A DNA stretch of 40,649 nt, from contig CACFIL010000007.1 of assembly GCA_902566315.1 (NCBI GenBank), positions 10,001-50,649 of the forward strand. The letters run 5' to 3'. Below, one piece after another: positions 1 to 9,726 of this stretch (position 1 is the stretch's first letter; each line of letters opens with the position of its first letter). The DNA is from an uncultured Pelagibacteraceae bacterium. Lineage in GTDB: Bacteria; Pseudomonadota; Alphaproteobacteria; Pelagibacterales; Pelagibacteraceae. Made by a program: the position numbers and the translations under genes. Below the pieces are notes generated by a model. That model was not told the DNA's origin. It saw only the letters and a program-made list of their open reading frames with translations, and ran no database searches.

Positions 1-912
1 GCGTATCTTCGAATTAAACCACATGCTCCACTACTTGTGCGGGTCCCCGTCAATTCATTTGAGTTTTAACCTTGCGGTCGTACTCCCCAGGCGGTGTGTT
101 TAATGCTTTCGCTGCGACACTGAAAATAAATTTCCAACGTCTAACACACATCGTTTACGGCATGGACTACGAGGGTATCTAATCCTCTTCGCTACCCATG
201 CTTTCGTTCCTCAGCGTCAGTAATGATCCAGAAAGCTGCCTTCGCAATCGGTATTCTTTCTAATATCTACGAATTTCACCTCTACACTAGAAATTCTGCT
301 TTCCTCTATCACACTCTAGCTAAAAAGTTTTGATGGCAGTTCCAGAGTTAAGCTCTGGGATTTCACCACCAACTTTTTTAACCACCTACGAACTCTTTAA
401 GCCCAGTAATTCCGAACTACGCTAGGTCCCTTCGTATTACCGCGGCTGCTGGCACGAAGTTAGCCGGACCTTCTTATTCGGGTACAGTCATTTTCTTCCC
501 CGACGAAAGAGCTTTACAACCCAAAGGCCTTCTTCACTCACGCGGCATCGCTGCATCAGAGTTTCCTCCATTGTGCAATATTCCCTACTGCTGCCTCCCG
601 TAGGAGTTTGGGCCGTGTCTCAGTCCCAATGTGGCTGATCATCCTCTCAGATCAGCTATAGATCAAAGTCTTGGTAGGCCATTACCCCACCAACAAACTA
701 ATCAAGTGCAGGCTCATCCTTCGGCGCATAAAGCTTTCTCCGTAAAGACTTATGAGGTATTAGCACAAGTTTCCTCGTGTTATTCCTCACCAAAGGGAAG
801 ATACCTACATGTTACTCACCCGTCTGCCACTAAGTATTGCTACTTCGTTCGACTTGCATGTATAAGGCGTGCCGCCAGCGTACGTTCTGAGCCATGATCA
901 AACTCTCAAGTT
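1..912 (-). rRNA. rrs: 16S ribosomal RNA, 5' part (truncated by window edge)
   Basis: The minus strand carries the universal 5' segment of small-subunit rRNA (AGAGTTTGATCATGGCTCAG at about 888-907) and runs leftwards through other universal landmarks: the ACTCCTACGGGAGGCAGCAG block near 595-610, the GTGCCAGCAGCCGCGGTAA-like block near 440-460, and GGATTAGATACCCT near 170-185. It leaves the window just after the AATTGACGGGGACCCGCACAAG block (about 33-60). Roughly the first 960-970 nt of the E. coli-numbered molecule are present. The 5' end is set by aligning AAACTTGAGAGTTTG with the E. coli start and is uncertain by a few bases. The GGTAATGGCCTACCAAG block and the overall sequence look alphaproteobacterial. 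The rest of the rrn operon lies outside the window to the left. Confidence 0.98.
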
Positions 913-970
913 TAAAAACGGCGCACACTAGCTTCAATACAAATACTAAGAATAATATCTGTATAATGTT

Positions 971-1015
971 GAAGTGTGTACGACAAATTTTGGTAACCTT
1001 AACCGTCCACACTTC
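971..1015 (-). promoter_or_regulatory. 16S rRNA leader hairpin
   Basis: In the minus-strand leader upstream of 16S, GAAGTGTG (1008-1015) pairs with CACACTTC (971-978). After one mismatch the stem continues with ACG/CGT, closing a loop of about 20 nt. A second, weaker leader stem lies at 1049-1066 (TTGGGC/GTCCAA around TTTATA). Precursor rRNA leaders normally hold such stems for folding and RNase III processing, so that role is inferred. The stretch 913-1195 holds no gene. It contains this leader, the probable rrn promoter, and the upstream region of the peptidase gene on the other strand. Confidence 0.5.
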
Positions 1016-1098
1016 TCTTCTTAAAATATTAACAATTTAAATAACTAATTGGACTATAAAGCCCAATAAATAACATTTTTTATATGTTGAGTGTGACG

Positions 1099-1126
1099 CT
1101 TATATTGGAAATAATTTATAAATCAA
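1099..1126 (-). promoter_or_regulatory. Probable rrn promoter
   Basis: On the minus strand TTGATT (1121-1126) and TATAAG (1099-1104) are separated by 16 nt, a reasonable sigma70-type pair. It lies about 190 nt upstream of the 16S 5' end, which fits an rRNA promoter with a long leader. The area is A+T-rich, so -10-like hexamers are common and the assignment is tentative. Confidence 0.4.
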
Positions 1127-1195
1127 GTTTTTAGATAAACAAAAAATGTGCTAAAAAGTCATATAAATCAACATTTTTAATCTATCGATAATACT

Positions 1196-2491
1196 GTGTT
1201 AAAAAAATTAAAAAAAAAAATTAAATTTGTCTCACATTTTATTTGGTTAATTTTATTAATTGTTATTACAATTTTCGTTACTCTTCTATATGATTCCAAT
1301 AGAAAATCCCAACAAGAAAAATTAAAAAAAACGTTAAATAATATTTATTTTCAAAAAGTATTTTCAAAAATTACATCCAAATTGGAAAATCGTTACACTG
1401 AGATAGAGCATATAGTTAAGTCAGGTGAAACATATGAAAGTATTATAAATGGTATTTACATATCAAAAAATGAAAAAAAACTATTTCTTCAAACAATAAA
1501 AAATAATAAGTTATTAAAAATATTAAGGCCAAATCAAAAAATTTATTTTAAAATTGATAAAAAAGAAAAGCCAAGAATATTAGAATTCACTGTTAAACTT
1601 AATAAAATAGAAAAAGTTTATTTTTTCAGAGATTCTGAAGATAAAAACTTTAAATCTAAGGTCATTGAAAAAAATTTAAAAAAAATTGTTTCTTATAAAG
1701 AAAATAAAATTACTAGTAGCTTATATCAATCAGCTACGAATTTAAAAATTAACCCTAATATTATTATCGAATTCGCAAGATTGTATGGTTTTCAAGTAGA
1801 TTTTCAAAGGGACATCTGGGAAAATGACAGTTTTCAAATTATTTATGAAGAATTCTTAAATGAAGATGGTGAGATAGTTGAAACAGGAAATATAATCTTT
1901 GCAAATTTAAACTTGCAAAATAAAGATCTTAAACTTTATAGGCATGAATATGAAAAAAATAAAGTTGATTACTTTGATGAAAATGGAAAAAGTATGAGAA
2001 AAACATTGATGAAGACCCCAATTAATGGAGCGAGATTATCTTCATCTTTTGGAAAAAGGAAGCATCCTATTTTAGGATTTACGAAAATGCATACAGGTAC
2101 TGATTTTGCTGCGCCAACTGGAACTCCGATTTTAGCATCGGGAGATGGTATAATTACAAGAGCACAATGGTGTGGGGGTGGAGGTAATTGTGTGAAAATA
2201 AAACATAATAGAGTTTATCAGACTGTTTATGCGCATATGTCAAAGTTTGGTAGAGGCATAAAAAAAGGCACTAGAGTTAAACAAGGCCAAATTATTGGTT
2301 ATGTTGGTTCAACAGGTCTTTCTACTGGTCCACATTTACATTATGAAGTTATTGAAAACGGAAGAAAAATAAATTCACAAAAACTTAAGCTTCCCTCTGG
2401 TAAAGTATTAAAAGGTGAGCAACGTAAAGTATTTGAAGTAAATAAAATTAAAATTGATGTACTGAAATCTAATCTAATATCTAAAATGTGA
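1196..2491 (+). CDS. Membrane-anchored M23 (LytM-type) peptidase
   Basis: A 431-residue protein with a short basic N-terminus and one transmembrane segment (about residues 13-32), a poorly conserved periplasmic middle part, and a C-terminal M23 peptidase domain from about residue 275. The zinc/catalytic motifs are intact: H299-x3-D303 (HTGTD) and H380-L-H382. Family members cut peptidoglycan cross-links or, when degenerate, activate amidases; intact ligands favour a real endopeptidase. The region around residues 70-115 resembles the OapA/LysM-like modules that often precede M23 domains, but weakly. The start is GTG at 1196; no upstream ATG is available. It converges on the DUF4167 gene with a 1-nt gap. 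The exact substrate bond is not determinable here. Confidence 0.9.
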   Translation: MLKKLKKKIKFVSHFIWLILLIVITIFVTLLYDSNRKSQQEKLKKTLNNIYFQKVFSKITSKLENRYTEIEHIVKSGETYESIINGIYISKNEKKLFLQTIKNNKLLKILRPNQKIYFKIDKKEKPRILEFTVKLNKIEKVYFFRDSEDKNFKSKVIEKNLKKIVSYKENKITSSLYQSATNLKINPNIIIEFARLYGFQVDFQRDIWENDSFQIIYEEFLNEDGEIVETGNIIFANLNLQNKDLKLYRHEYEKNKVDYFDENGKSMRKTLMKTPINGARLSSSFGKRKHPILGFTKMHTGTDFAAPTGTPILASGDGIITRAQWCGGGGNCVKIKHNRVYQTVYAHMSKFGRGIKKGTRVKQGQIIGYVGSTGLSTGPHLHYEVIENGRKINSQKLKLPSGKVLKGEQRKVFEVNKIKIDVLKSNLISKM

Positions 2492-2492
2492 T

Positions 2493-2873
2493 TTATTTTG
2501 TTGGTACTTCTTTTGCTTCTTTTTTTTCAATTTCTGCTTTTACTTGATTGCTTACATTAACTTCAGAAATTTTTTCATCATGGTTTCTTAAATTTTCCTG
2601 GGACATAAGTATTCTAGAAAAGTGGTCTGAGTGTTGTAAGTAGTTTTCAGACAAAATTTTATCACCATTTGATAAAGCCTCCCTAGCAAGATCATTATAT
2701 TTCTCAACTAGTTTTGAGGCATTTTGATTATTTTTTCCAGGATGCCTTCTTTTAAAGGAGGACCCGTTAGCAAAATCACTGTTAGGCTTATGCCCATTTC
2801 CGTTTCTTCTAAAACCCCTTTCTCCACTTTGTTTGAACCGACCTCTTCTATTATTATTTTTAAAATTGCTCAT
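2493..2873 (-). CDS. DUF4167 domain protein
   Basis: A 126-residue protein. The basic, Asn/Arg/Gly-rich N-terminus (RRGRF, RRNGNGH) is followed by a short helical block, about residues 54-92, containing KYNDLAREALSNGD and ENYLQHSDHFSRI, which is the core signature of the alphaproteobacterial DUF4167 family. The C-terminus is charged and low-complexity. The function is not established; the basic start suggests nucleic-acid binding, which is only an inference. The ATG overlaps the prmC stop by one base (TAATG), so it is translationally linked to the release-factor genes, the usual place of this family in alphaproteobacteria. Confidence 0.85.
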   Translation of the reverse strand: MSNFKNNNRRGRFKQSGERGFRRNGNGHKPNSDFANGSSFKRRHPGKNNQNASKLVEKYNDLAREALSNGDKILSENYLQHSDHFSRILMSQENLRNHDEKISEVNVSNQVKAEIEKKEAKEVPTK

Positions 2874-3718
2874 TATTGTAACTTAGTACTTACTATGCAT
2901 CTGTCTTTCCCAGACAGATCTTTAGATATTTGATTGATATAATAGTTATTTTCATTTAACATTTTAGAACATTTATTTTTTTGTCTATGTCCAATTTCAA
3001 GGATTAATTTCCCATTTATTTTTAACAATTTTTTACTTTTTATAATTACTTTTTTTAAATCTCTGTATCCATCAAAACCTCCTGATAATGCTAACTTAGG
3101 TTCATGGAATTTTATATCATCATCTAATCTGTTTAATTCAATACTATTTATGTATGGAGGATTAGATATAATTAAATCATAGTTATAAGATTTATATTTG
3201 TCAATATCGATATTAACAAAATTAATTTTATTTCCTAATTGATGCAATTTTGCATTAGTTTTAGCAACATTTAGTGCTTTTAGAGATATATCTAAGGCTA
3301 TAGCTCTACAATTTGGTCTCTCTTTTAACAAAGAAATTATGATACATCCAGATCCAGTTCCAATATCTAATATTTTTTTTGACTTATCAATTGGTAAATA
3401 CTTTAAGGCTTCCTCTATAATTAATTCAGTATCTGGCCTCGGGATCAAAACAGATTTATTTGTTAAAAATTTATGTTTCCAAAAATGTTTATAACCAAGA
3501 ATATATGCCATTGGTTCATTTTGGTGTCTTCTAAATAAATAATTTTTAAATTTCAATACATCGTTGTTGTTTAATTTTTTATTAATATTTAAAAGTATCT
3601 CTTCTCTTTTTTTGTTTATTACTTTTGACAATATTAATTCGGATTCTAAAAATGGATTTTGAATTTTTCTTCTCTTTAAGAAATTCTCACCTTTTTTTAA
3701 AATTTGATTGTAATTCAT
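2873..3718 (-). CDS. prmC: Peptide chain release factor N5-glutamine methyltransferase
   Basis: PrmC (HemK) methylates the glutamine of the GGQ motif of release factors using SAM. The 281-residue protein has the N-terminal helical domain (residues 1-80, with EPMAYILGYKHFW), the SAM-binding motif ILDIGTGSG (about 116-124) and the diagnostic catalytic NPPY motif (186-189). Length is normal. It sits 2 nt downstream of prfA, whose product is its substrate, in the classical prfA-prmC pair, and overlaps the DUF4167 start. Confidence 0.96.
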   Translation of the reverse strand: MNYNQILKKGENFLKRRKIQNPFLESELILSKVINKKREEILLNINKKLNNNDVLKFKNYLFRRHQNEPMAYILGYKHFWKHKFLTNKSVLIPRPDTELIIEEALKYLPIDKSKKILDIGTGSGCIIISLLKERPNCRAIALDISLKALNVAKTNAKLHQLGNKINFVNIDIDKYKSYNYDLIISNPPYINSIELNRLDDDIKFHEPKLALSGGFDGYRDLKKVIIKSKKLLKINGKLILEIGHRQKNKCSKMLNENNYYINQISKDLSGKDRCIVSTKLQ

Positions 3719-3720
3719 AT

Positions 3721-4791
3721 TTAAATTTTACTAAGTTCATTTTCTTGTGCTTGGATCACTAAGTTTTCTATCATCTCGTCAAATATTTCACCTTCCATAA
3801 ATTCAGATAATTTATGTAATGTTAAATTTATTCTATGATCTGTCACTCTTCCTTGTGGAAAATTATATGTTCTAATTCTCTCAGATCTGTCTCCCGTACC
3901 AATTTTACTTTTTCTATCTTTTGACCTTTCTTCATCTCTTTTCTGTCGTTCTAATTCATAAATTCTTGATCTAAGTATTTTTAATCCTTTTTCTTTATTT
4001 CTTATTTGCGATTTTTCATCTTGCTGACTAACCACTATTCCAGTTGGAATGTGTGTAATCCTAACCGCAGAATCCGTTGTATTAACACTTTGACCACCCG
4101 GACCACTACTTCTAAATACATCAATTCTTAAATCCTTATCCTCTATTTTTACGTCAACCTCCTCTGCTTCTGGCATAACCGCAACTGTAGCAGCAGATGT
4201 ATGAACTCTTCCTTGAGTTTCGGTGTCAGGGACCCTTTGAACTCTATGAACACCACTTTCATATTTTAATGAAGAATAAATATTTTTACCTTTTATTGAT
4301 GCTATAACTTCTTTTAATCCACCAGCATCACTTTTTGAAATAGATATAACCTCAATAAGCCATTTTTTTTTGTGACTTACTTTTTCATACATTTTAAATA
4401 AATCTGAAGCAAATAAACTTGCTTCAAGTCCACCAGTTCCAGCTCTAATTTCTATTATTGCATTTTTTGAATCTGCCTCGTCTTTAGGTAACAAAAATAA
4501 TTTTATTTTTTTTTCATCACTTTCTCTAATTTTTTCAAGCTCATTTAATTCATTTATAGCTAAATCCTTCATCTCGTTGTCTGTGTCATTACTATTAATT
4601 AAATTTTCCAATTCATCTTTATTTTTCTGAAAATTAAAGTAAGAGACTGCTTCCTTAATAATGTCACTTAAGTCAGCGTATTCTTTTGACTTCTCTGCAA
4701 AAGATTTTTTATCAATTTCCTGTGATGATAGCTCTTTTTCTAATTTAGTATGTTTTACAATTAAATCTTGAACTTTTGATAAAGGTACCAT
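3721..4791 (-). CDS. prfA: Peptide chain release factor 1 (RF1)
   Basis: RF1 recognises UAA and UAG stop codons and triggers peptide release on the ribosome. The 356-residue protein is full length. It shows the GGQ catalytic loop (232-234, in [20 protein letters not shown]) and the RF1-type P-x-T stop-recognition motif (PDT, 188-190, where E. coli has PAT), which separates it from RF2. The ATG overlaps the ispG stop by one base. prmC follows after 2 nt. Cotranscription with lysC-ispG upstream is likely. Confidence 0.97.
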   Translation of the reverse strand: MVPLSKVQDLIVKHTKLEKELSSQEIDKKSFAEKSKEYADLSDIIKEAVSYFNFQKNKDELENLINSNDTDNEMKDLAINELNELEKIRESDEKKIKLFLLPKDEADSKNAIIEIRAGTGGLEASLFASDLFKMYEKVSHKKKWLIEVISISKSDAGGLKEVIASIKGKNIYSSLKYESGVHRVQRVPDTETQGRVHTSAATVAVMPEAEEVDVKIEDKDLRIDVFRSSGPGGQSVNTTDSAVRITHIPTGIVVSQQDEKSQIRNKEKGLKILRSRIYELERQKRDEERSKDRKSKIGTGDRSERIRTYNFPQGRVTDHRINLTLHKLSEFMEGEIFDEMIENLVIQAQENELSKI

Positions 4792-5891
4792 TATTTGGAT
4801 TTTTCAATTTCCTTTGCTTTTTCCTCGATCAATCTTACAACTTTAGAAATCATCTCATCGCTTGATATTTTTTTACTTTCGATTCCATTTAAATAAAGCA
4901 TGTTATTCCCCTTTCCTCCGCCAGTAATACCTATGTCAGTTTGTGCTGCCTCACCTGGTCCATTAACTACACATCCAATTATAGATAAAGAAATGGGGGT
5001 TTTTATATGAGACAGTCTATCTTCTAACTTTTTTACAGTTTTAATTACATCAAAAGCTTGTCTGGCACAAGATGGGCAAGAAATAATTTTTACTCCTTTA
5101 TTTCGTAAATTAAGTGATTTAAGTATTTCATTTCCAACTTTTATTTCTTCTACCGGATCGTCAGATAAAGAAACTCTTATAGTGTCTCCAATACCACTCA
5201 TAAGAAGTGCACCGAAACCAATAGAGGATTTTATACTTCCAGGTAAAAATGTTCCTGCCTCTGTAATACCTAAATGTAGCGGATAATCAGTAGCCTTAGA
5301 AAGTTGTCTGTAAGCTTCAATAGATAAAAATACATCAGAAGATTTAACACTCACTTTAAATTCATAGAAGTCAAAGTCTTCTAAAATACTAATATTTCTT
5401 AGGGCACTCTCCACTAGAGCTTCAGGACAAGGTTCTTTATACTTTTCCAATAAATCTTTTTCTAATGATCCTGCATTTACACCAATTCTGATTGAACAGT
5501 TATTATTTTTTGCTGCAGATATTACTTCTTTAATTTTTTTTTTATCTCCAATATTTCCAGGGTTAATTCTAAGACAAGCAGCTCCACTTTCTGCTGCCTC
5601 AATTGCTCTTTTGTAGTGAAAATGTATATCAGCAACTATTGGAATAGAAGTATTTTCTATAATATCTTTAAGAGCTTTCGTTGAGTCTTCATCTGGACAT
5701 GATACCCTTACTATATCTGCTCCTGCTTCTTCAATTTGTTTGATTTGTTTCACAGTTTCTTTAACATCTTTAGTTAACGTATTAGTCATTGATTGAACAG
5801 AAATTGGATTATCTCCTCCAACTTTTATATGACCAACATTAATTTCTTTTGTTTTTCTTCTTTTAATTTCCCTAAATGGTCTAATGTTCAT
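4791..5891 (-). CDS. ispG: (E)-4-hydroxy-3-methylbut-2-enyl-diphosphate synthase
   Basis: IspG (GcpE) is the [4Fe-4S] enzyme that turns MEcPP into HMBPP in the MEP isoprenoid pathway. The 366-residue protein contains the family opening [20 protein letters not shown], the TIM-barrel block RVSCPDEDS and VADIHFHY, and the cluster-binding cysteines in CPSCARQ and in CVVNGPGE near the C-terminus. It follows lysC by 3 nt and overlaps prfA, so it sits in the middle of the five-gene minus-strand operon. Confidence 0.97.
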   Translation of the reverse strand: MNIRPFREIKRRKTKEINVGHIKVGGDNPISVQSMTNTLTKDVKETVKQIKQIEEAGADIVRVSCPDEDSTKALKDIIENTSIPIVADIHFHYKRAIEAAESGAACLRINPGNIGDKKKIKEVISAAKNNNCSIRIGVNAGSLEKDLLEKYKEPCPEALVESALRNISILEDFDFYEFKVSVKSSDVFLSIEAYRQLSKATDYPLHLGITEAGTFLPGSIKSSIGFGALLMSGIGDTIRVSLSDDPVEEIKVGNEILKSLNLRNKGVKIISCPSCARQAFDVIKTVKKLEDRLSHIKTPISLSIIGCVVNGPGEAAQTDIGITGGGKGNNMLYLNGIESKKISSDEMISKVVRLIEEKAKEIEKSK

Positions 5892-5894
5892 AAA

Positions 5895-7106
5895 TTAATT
5901 ATTTAATTTAAATTCTTTGTGTAAAGAAGATATAGCTTTTCTTACATTCTTTTTATTTATCAACACAGAAATTTTTATTTCCGAAGTAGATATTACTTGA
6001 ATGTTTATTTTTTGCTTAGCAAGTGACTGAAACATTCTATAGGTAACTCCAGGAGTAGTAACCATTCCTACTCCAATTATTGATACTTTTGAAACATTCT
6101 TGTCAAATATCAAATCTCTAAAATTTATTTTTTTATTTTGTAAAATAATTTTTTTTGTTTTTATTAAATCATCTGATTTAATTGTGAAAGTTAAGTCAGT
6201 TTCTTTTCCGTTGGCAGAAATGTTTTGTACTACCATATCTACATTTATTGAATTTTCGGATAGCGGTTTAAAAATTGATGCTGCAATACCAGGCTTGTCT
6301 CTTACACCCAAAAGAGTAACTTTGGCATCATTAGTTGTATTTGAAATACCAGTAATAATCTTATTATTTATTATATTTTTTTTTTTTGTTATTAGAGTGC
6401 CTTCCTTATCTGTAAAAGAAGATTTCACCTCTATATCTACCCTATTCAATCTTGCATCTTGAATTGAGTGGGGTTGCATAACTTTAGCACCAAGAGAGGC
6501 CATTTCTAGCATTTCCTCGTAAGAAATAACTTTTATTTTTTTAGCTGACTTAAATTTATTTGGATCTGTAGAATAAACACCATCCACATCTGTATATATT
6601 ATACATTTTTCAGCATTGAAAAACTTAGCAAACATAATTGCGCTTGCATCTGTGCCACCCCTGCCAATAGTGGTTATTCTATTTTTTTTATTAATACCTT
6701 GAAATCCTGTGATTATGGGTATTCCTCCTTTTTTTAAATAACTCACAATTTGACTTTTGTAAATTTTATTAATTCTTGAAAATTTGTGTTTTCCCTCTGT
6801 GTAAATAGGGATTTGCCATGACATCCAAGATCTTGAATTGAAACCTTTATTAATCAATTCTCCTGAAATTAGTGCACAGGACACTTGTTCTCCTGATGAA
6901 ACTAGAACATCGTATTCGGAATCTGAAAAATTTTTGCTAATTTTTTTGGATAAATTAATTAAATTATTTGTCACACCACTCATTGCAGAAGAAAGTACAA
7001 TTACATTGTACTTTTTTTTATATTTAGTAATAATTTTGGCAACTTTTTTAATTCTATCAGTTGTACCAACTGAAGTACCTCCAAATTTTAATACAATTAT
7101 TTTCAT
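5895..7106 (-). CDS. lysC: Aspartate kinase
   Basis: This enzyme phosphorylates aspartate, the first step towards lysine, threonine and methionine. The 403-residue monofunctional form has the kinase opening VLKFGGTSVG (about residues 4-13), the internal GRGGTDASA motif, the YTDVDGVYSTDP block, and two C-terminal ACT domains (from about residue 260) that normally bind the feedback inhibitor. The length is typical of the alphaproteobacterial single-chain enzyme. It is the first gene of the minus-strand operon and diverges from ubiG across a 69-bp A+T-rich spacer (7107-7175) that must hold both promoters. No clear promoter pair stands out there. Confidence 0.96.
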   Translation of the reverse strand: MKIIVLKFGGTSVGTTDRIKKVAKIITKYKKKYNVIVLSSAMSGVTNNLINLSKKISKNFSDSEYDVLVSSGEQVSCALISGELINKGFNSRSWMSWQIPIYTEGKHKFSRINKIYKSQIVSYLKKGGIPIITGFQGINKKNRITTIGRGGTDASAIMFAKFFNAEKCIIYTDVDGVYSTDPNKFKSAKKIKVISYEEMLEMASLGAKVMQPHSIQDARLNRVDIEVKSSFTDKEGTLITKKKNIINNKIITGISNTTNDAKVTLLGVRDKPGIAASIFKPLSENSINVDMVVQNISANGKETDLTFTIKSDDLIKTKKIILQNKKINFRDLIFDKNVSKVSIIGVGMVTTPGVTYRMFQSLAKQKINIQVISTSEIKISVLINKKNVRKAISSLHKEFKLNN

Positions 7107-7175
7107 TGATAAATTTTTTTAATATAAATTAAAATATATTGATAAAATACATCTTGATTGTAATGTCAATAAACA

Positions 7176-7904
7176 ATGAGAAATAACACAATAAATAAAA
7201 AAGAAATAGAAAAATTTTCAAAAATAGCCGAGGAATGGTGGGATCCTAATGGAAAATTTAAGCCATTACATAAATTTAACCCCATCAGAATAAAATACAT
7301 AAGGGATACAATTTTATCTGAGTTTAAAATTAAAAAAGAACATCAGCCATTTAAAAGCTTAAGTATTTTGGATATCGGATGTGGTGGCGGATTACTTTCA
7401 GAGCCTATGGCTAGACTTGGCGCAGATGTTGTTGGTATAGATGCTTCTTTTAAAAATATAGAGGTTGCTAAGTATCATTTAAAAAAAAGTAAACTTAAAA
7501 TTAAATATTATAATTCCTCTCCAGAAAATTTAAAAATTAAGAAAAGATTTGATATTATTTTGAATATGGAAATTGTTGAACATGTTGAAGATGTTGATTT
7601 TTTCATTAAAGAAAGTTCAAAGTTTTTAAAAAAATCAGGTGTGATGTTCATTGCTACCTTAAACAAAACACTTAAATCATATTTATTTGCGATTGTAGGA
7701 GCAGAATATGTTTTAAAGTGGCTTCCAATAGGTACTCACGATTGGGAGAAATTTGTTAAACCAGAGTATTTAACAGATATTTGTAAAAAAAATTCATTAA
7801 AATTAAAAAAAATTGATGGAATGACTTTTAATCCTATCTTAAATAAATGGTCTGTTACTTCTGACAAATCTGTAAATTATATTTCAGAATTCAAAAAAGT
7901 TTAA
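7176..7904 (+). CDS. ubiG: Ubiquinone biosynthesis O-methyltransferase
   Basis: UbiG carries out both O-methylations in ubiquinone synthesis using SAM, at the inner membrane face. The 242-residue protein has the family N-terminus (EIEKFSKIAEEWWDPNGKFKPLH), SAM motif I (ILDIGCGGGLLSEPMARLGA) and the typical C-terminal block (LPIGTHDWEKFVKP, GMTFNPILNKW). lysC lies divergently upstream, a common alphaproteobacterial arrangement. Its TAA stop overlaps the stop codon of the convergent DUF1178 gene (shared TTAA). Confidence 0.96.
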   Translation: MRNNTINKKEIEKFSKIAEEWWDPNGKFKPLHKFNPIRIKYIRDTILSEFKIKKEHQPFKSLSILDIGCGGGLLSEPMARLGADVVGIDASFKNIEVAKYHLKKSKLKIKYYNSSPENLKIKKRFDIILNMEIVEHVEDVDFFIKESSKFLKKSGVMFIATLNKTLKSYLFAIVGAEYVLKWLPIGTHDWEKFVKPEYLTDICKKNSLKLKKIDGMTFNPILNKWSVTSDKSVNYISEFKKV

Positions 7905-8326
7905 TTTTTGTCGTCGTCAATCCAGGGTATAATGTCAGTATCTATTCCTTCTTCTCTTAATTCCTTAACATCTTTAAGTGAAGCACTACCATAAATACCT
8001 TTTTTTGGTTTCTTTTTGTCATAATGAATTGATCTTGCCTTATAGGTGAAATTTTCTCCGACATACTCAAAATTATCTTTTACAAATTTTTTGTAATCGG
8101 AAAGTTTCTTTCGAACCTCTTTATATTTTTTTATTTCTTTTAAATTTTCCTTTTTTTTAGTGTTCAATAAATTAGGAGACATAAGTGATTTTTCAACATT
8201 TATTGATTCACAGGATTGGCAATTTAAAAGTTTTAATTTTAGCAACCTATCGTATTCACTAGATGTACTAAACCAGCTTTCAAATTCTTGGTTACAATCT
8301 TTACATTTTAACAAATACTTAATCAT
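7901..8326 (-). CDS. DUF1178 family zinc-ribbon-like protein
   Basis: A 141-residue protein with two Cys-x2-Cys pairs near the N-terminus (CKDC and CQSC, about residues 9-12 and 36-39) that could form a zinc ribbon, a marker of the alphaproteobacterial and betaproteobacterial DUF1178 family. A charged helical middle follows, then a conserved-looking C-terminus (GSASLKDVKELREEGIDTDIIPW). The function of the family is not known. It follows argJ on the same strand after 40 nt, so it may share that transcript. Confidence 0.85.
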   Translation of the reverse strand: MIKYLLKCKDCNQEFESWFSTSSEYDRLLKLKLLNCQSCESINVEKSLMSPNLLNTKKKENLKEIKKYKEVRKKLSDYKKFVKDNFEYVGENFTYKARSIHYDKKKPKKGIYGSASLKDVKELREEGIDTDIIPWIDDDKN

Positions 8327-8366
8327 GACTCATATTTAAATATTGATCTATGAAATTTCAATATAG

Positions 8367-9668
8367 TTAAGTCCTATAATCAGCGTTAATTTCTATATAT
8401 TTTTTTGTTAAATCCATAGTGTACGATCTAAATTTTTTAATGCCTTGACCAATATCAACTTCTATTTCAATTGACTTACCTTTCATGTATTCCATAACTT
8501 TTTCTTCGTCATAGGATTTGTATAGAGATCCCTTGTGATAAATTTTATATGGTCCAAAAGAAATAGATAATTTTTGTTCATTAATTTTTGAGTCACTGTT
8601 TCCAATTGCCATAGCTACTCTCCCCCAGTTTGGATCTTCTCCCGCAATTGCTGTCTTAACTAATAATGAGTTTGCAATTTTAAAAGATATATTTTTTGCA
8701 TCTTTTTCAGTTCTACAATTAATACAATTAATAGAAATAAATTTAGAGGCTCCTTCTCCATCAGAAACAACTTGCTTTGCTAAATTTAACAAAACGCCAT
8801 GAACTGCCTTGTTAAAATTTTTAAGTTTACTATCACTATATTTTTTAATTTCTGAATGATTAACTTTGCTTGTTGAAAATATTGAGACCATATCATTTGT
8901 ACTCGTGTCGCCATCACATGAAATTGCATTGAATGTTGTCTTTATATTGTTTTTTAAGACATCATTTAAAACTGATGAGGATAAAGTAGCATCAGTAAAT
9001 ATATAAGCCAATGTAGTTGCCATATTTGGATAAATCATACCTGAGCCTTTTGCAATTCCATAAATTTTTATTGTTGACGAACCAATTTTTGTTTCAGCCA
9101 TTGATACTTTGGGTTTTAAATCTGTTGTGATTATACCCATTGCAGCTTTCACCCAGATTAATTTATTTTGTGTATATTTTATTTTCTCAACTAATTCTGG
9201 TAATGAAGTTTTAATTTTTTCTAATGGAAATCTCTCTCCTATAGTACCTGTGCAACCAAAAAGTATTTCTTTTGAAGAAATTTGTTTCGGAGCATCTTCA
9301 TCTCTCTTCTGTATCTCGGTTAATTTTGAAGATAAGTCTAAAGAAATTTTCTTCAATGCGTCATAGCCTTCTGGACCTGTTAATGCATTGGCATTTCTAG
9401 TGTTAACTAATAATGCAAATATTTTTTTTGCTTTGATTTTTTTATTCCATTTTAGATTTTCTGATATTAACTTTGATTGGGTATATACAGAGGCATAATT
9501 TGCACCATCTCTAAAATAAAATAAAACTAACTCATCTCTCTTAAATTTATATAAGCCAGCGCTTACTGCAGAAATTGAAACTCCATCAATATGATCTAAA
9601 TCCTGAAAATCAACAATTTTAGAGCTTTGACTGCTAGTATTTATAAAATTGTTTATGTTAAATTTCAT
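8367..9668 (-). CDS. argJ: Glutamate N-acetyltransferase / amino-acid acetyltransferase
   Basis: ArgJ transfers the acetyl group from N-acetylornithine to glutamate (and in some species also uses acetyl-CoA) in the cyclic arginine pathway. The 433-residue precursor contains the autocleavage region KGSGMIYPNMATTLAYIFTD, in which the threonine after MA becomes the N-terminal nucleophile of the beta chain. It also shows the oxyanion-hole sequence FGCTGTIGE and the C-terminal INADYRT signature. Two further arginine genes, argD and argF, lie at 20519-22620. It diverges from secA across a 58-bp A+T-rich spacer. Confidence 0.96.
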   Translation of the reverse strand: MKFNINNFINTSSQSSKIVDFQDLDHIDGVSISAVSAGLYKFKRDELVLFYFRDGANYASVYTQSKLISENLKWNKKIKAKKIFALLVNTRNANALTGPEGYDALKKISLDLSSKLTEIQKRDEDAPKQISSKEILFGCTGTIGERFPLEKIKTSLPELVEKIKYTQNKLIWVKAAMGIITTDLKPKVSMAETKIGSSTIKIYGIAKGSGMIYPNMATTLAYIFTDATLSSSVLNDVLKNNIKTTFNAISCDGDTSTNDMVSIFSTSKVNHSEIKKYSDSKLKNFNKAVHGVLLNLAKQVVSDGEGASKFISINCINCRTEKDAKNISFKIANSLLVKTAIAGEDPNWGRVAMAIGNSDSKINEQKLSISFGPYKIYHKGSLYKSYDEEKVMEYMKGKSIEIEVDIGQGIKKFRSYTMDLTKKYIEINADYRT

Positions 9669-9726
9669 GATATTTAAAATAATTAATTAATTACTATATA
9701 TTTCAAATATTTAATTTTATATCAAA

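Noticed and set aside
631..897. Open reading frame across the 16S rRNA region (plus strand)
   Set aside because: It lies antisense within the 16S rRNA gene. The sequence is fully explained by conserved rRNA.
830..1012. Short minus-strand open frame across the 16S 5' end and leader
   Set aside because: It covers the rRNA leader and first rRNA bases, and there is no sign of protein conservation.
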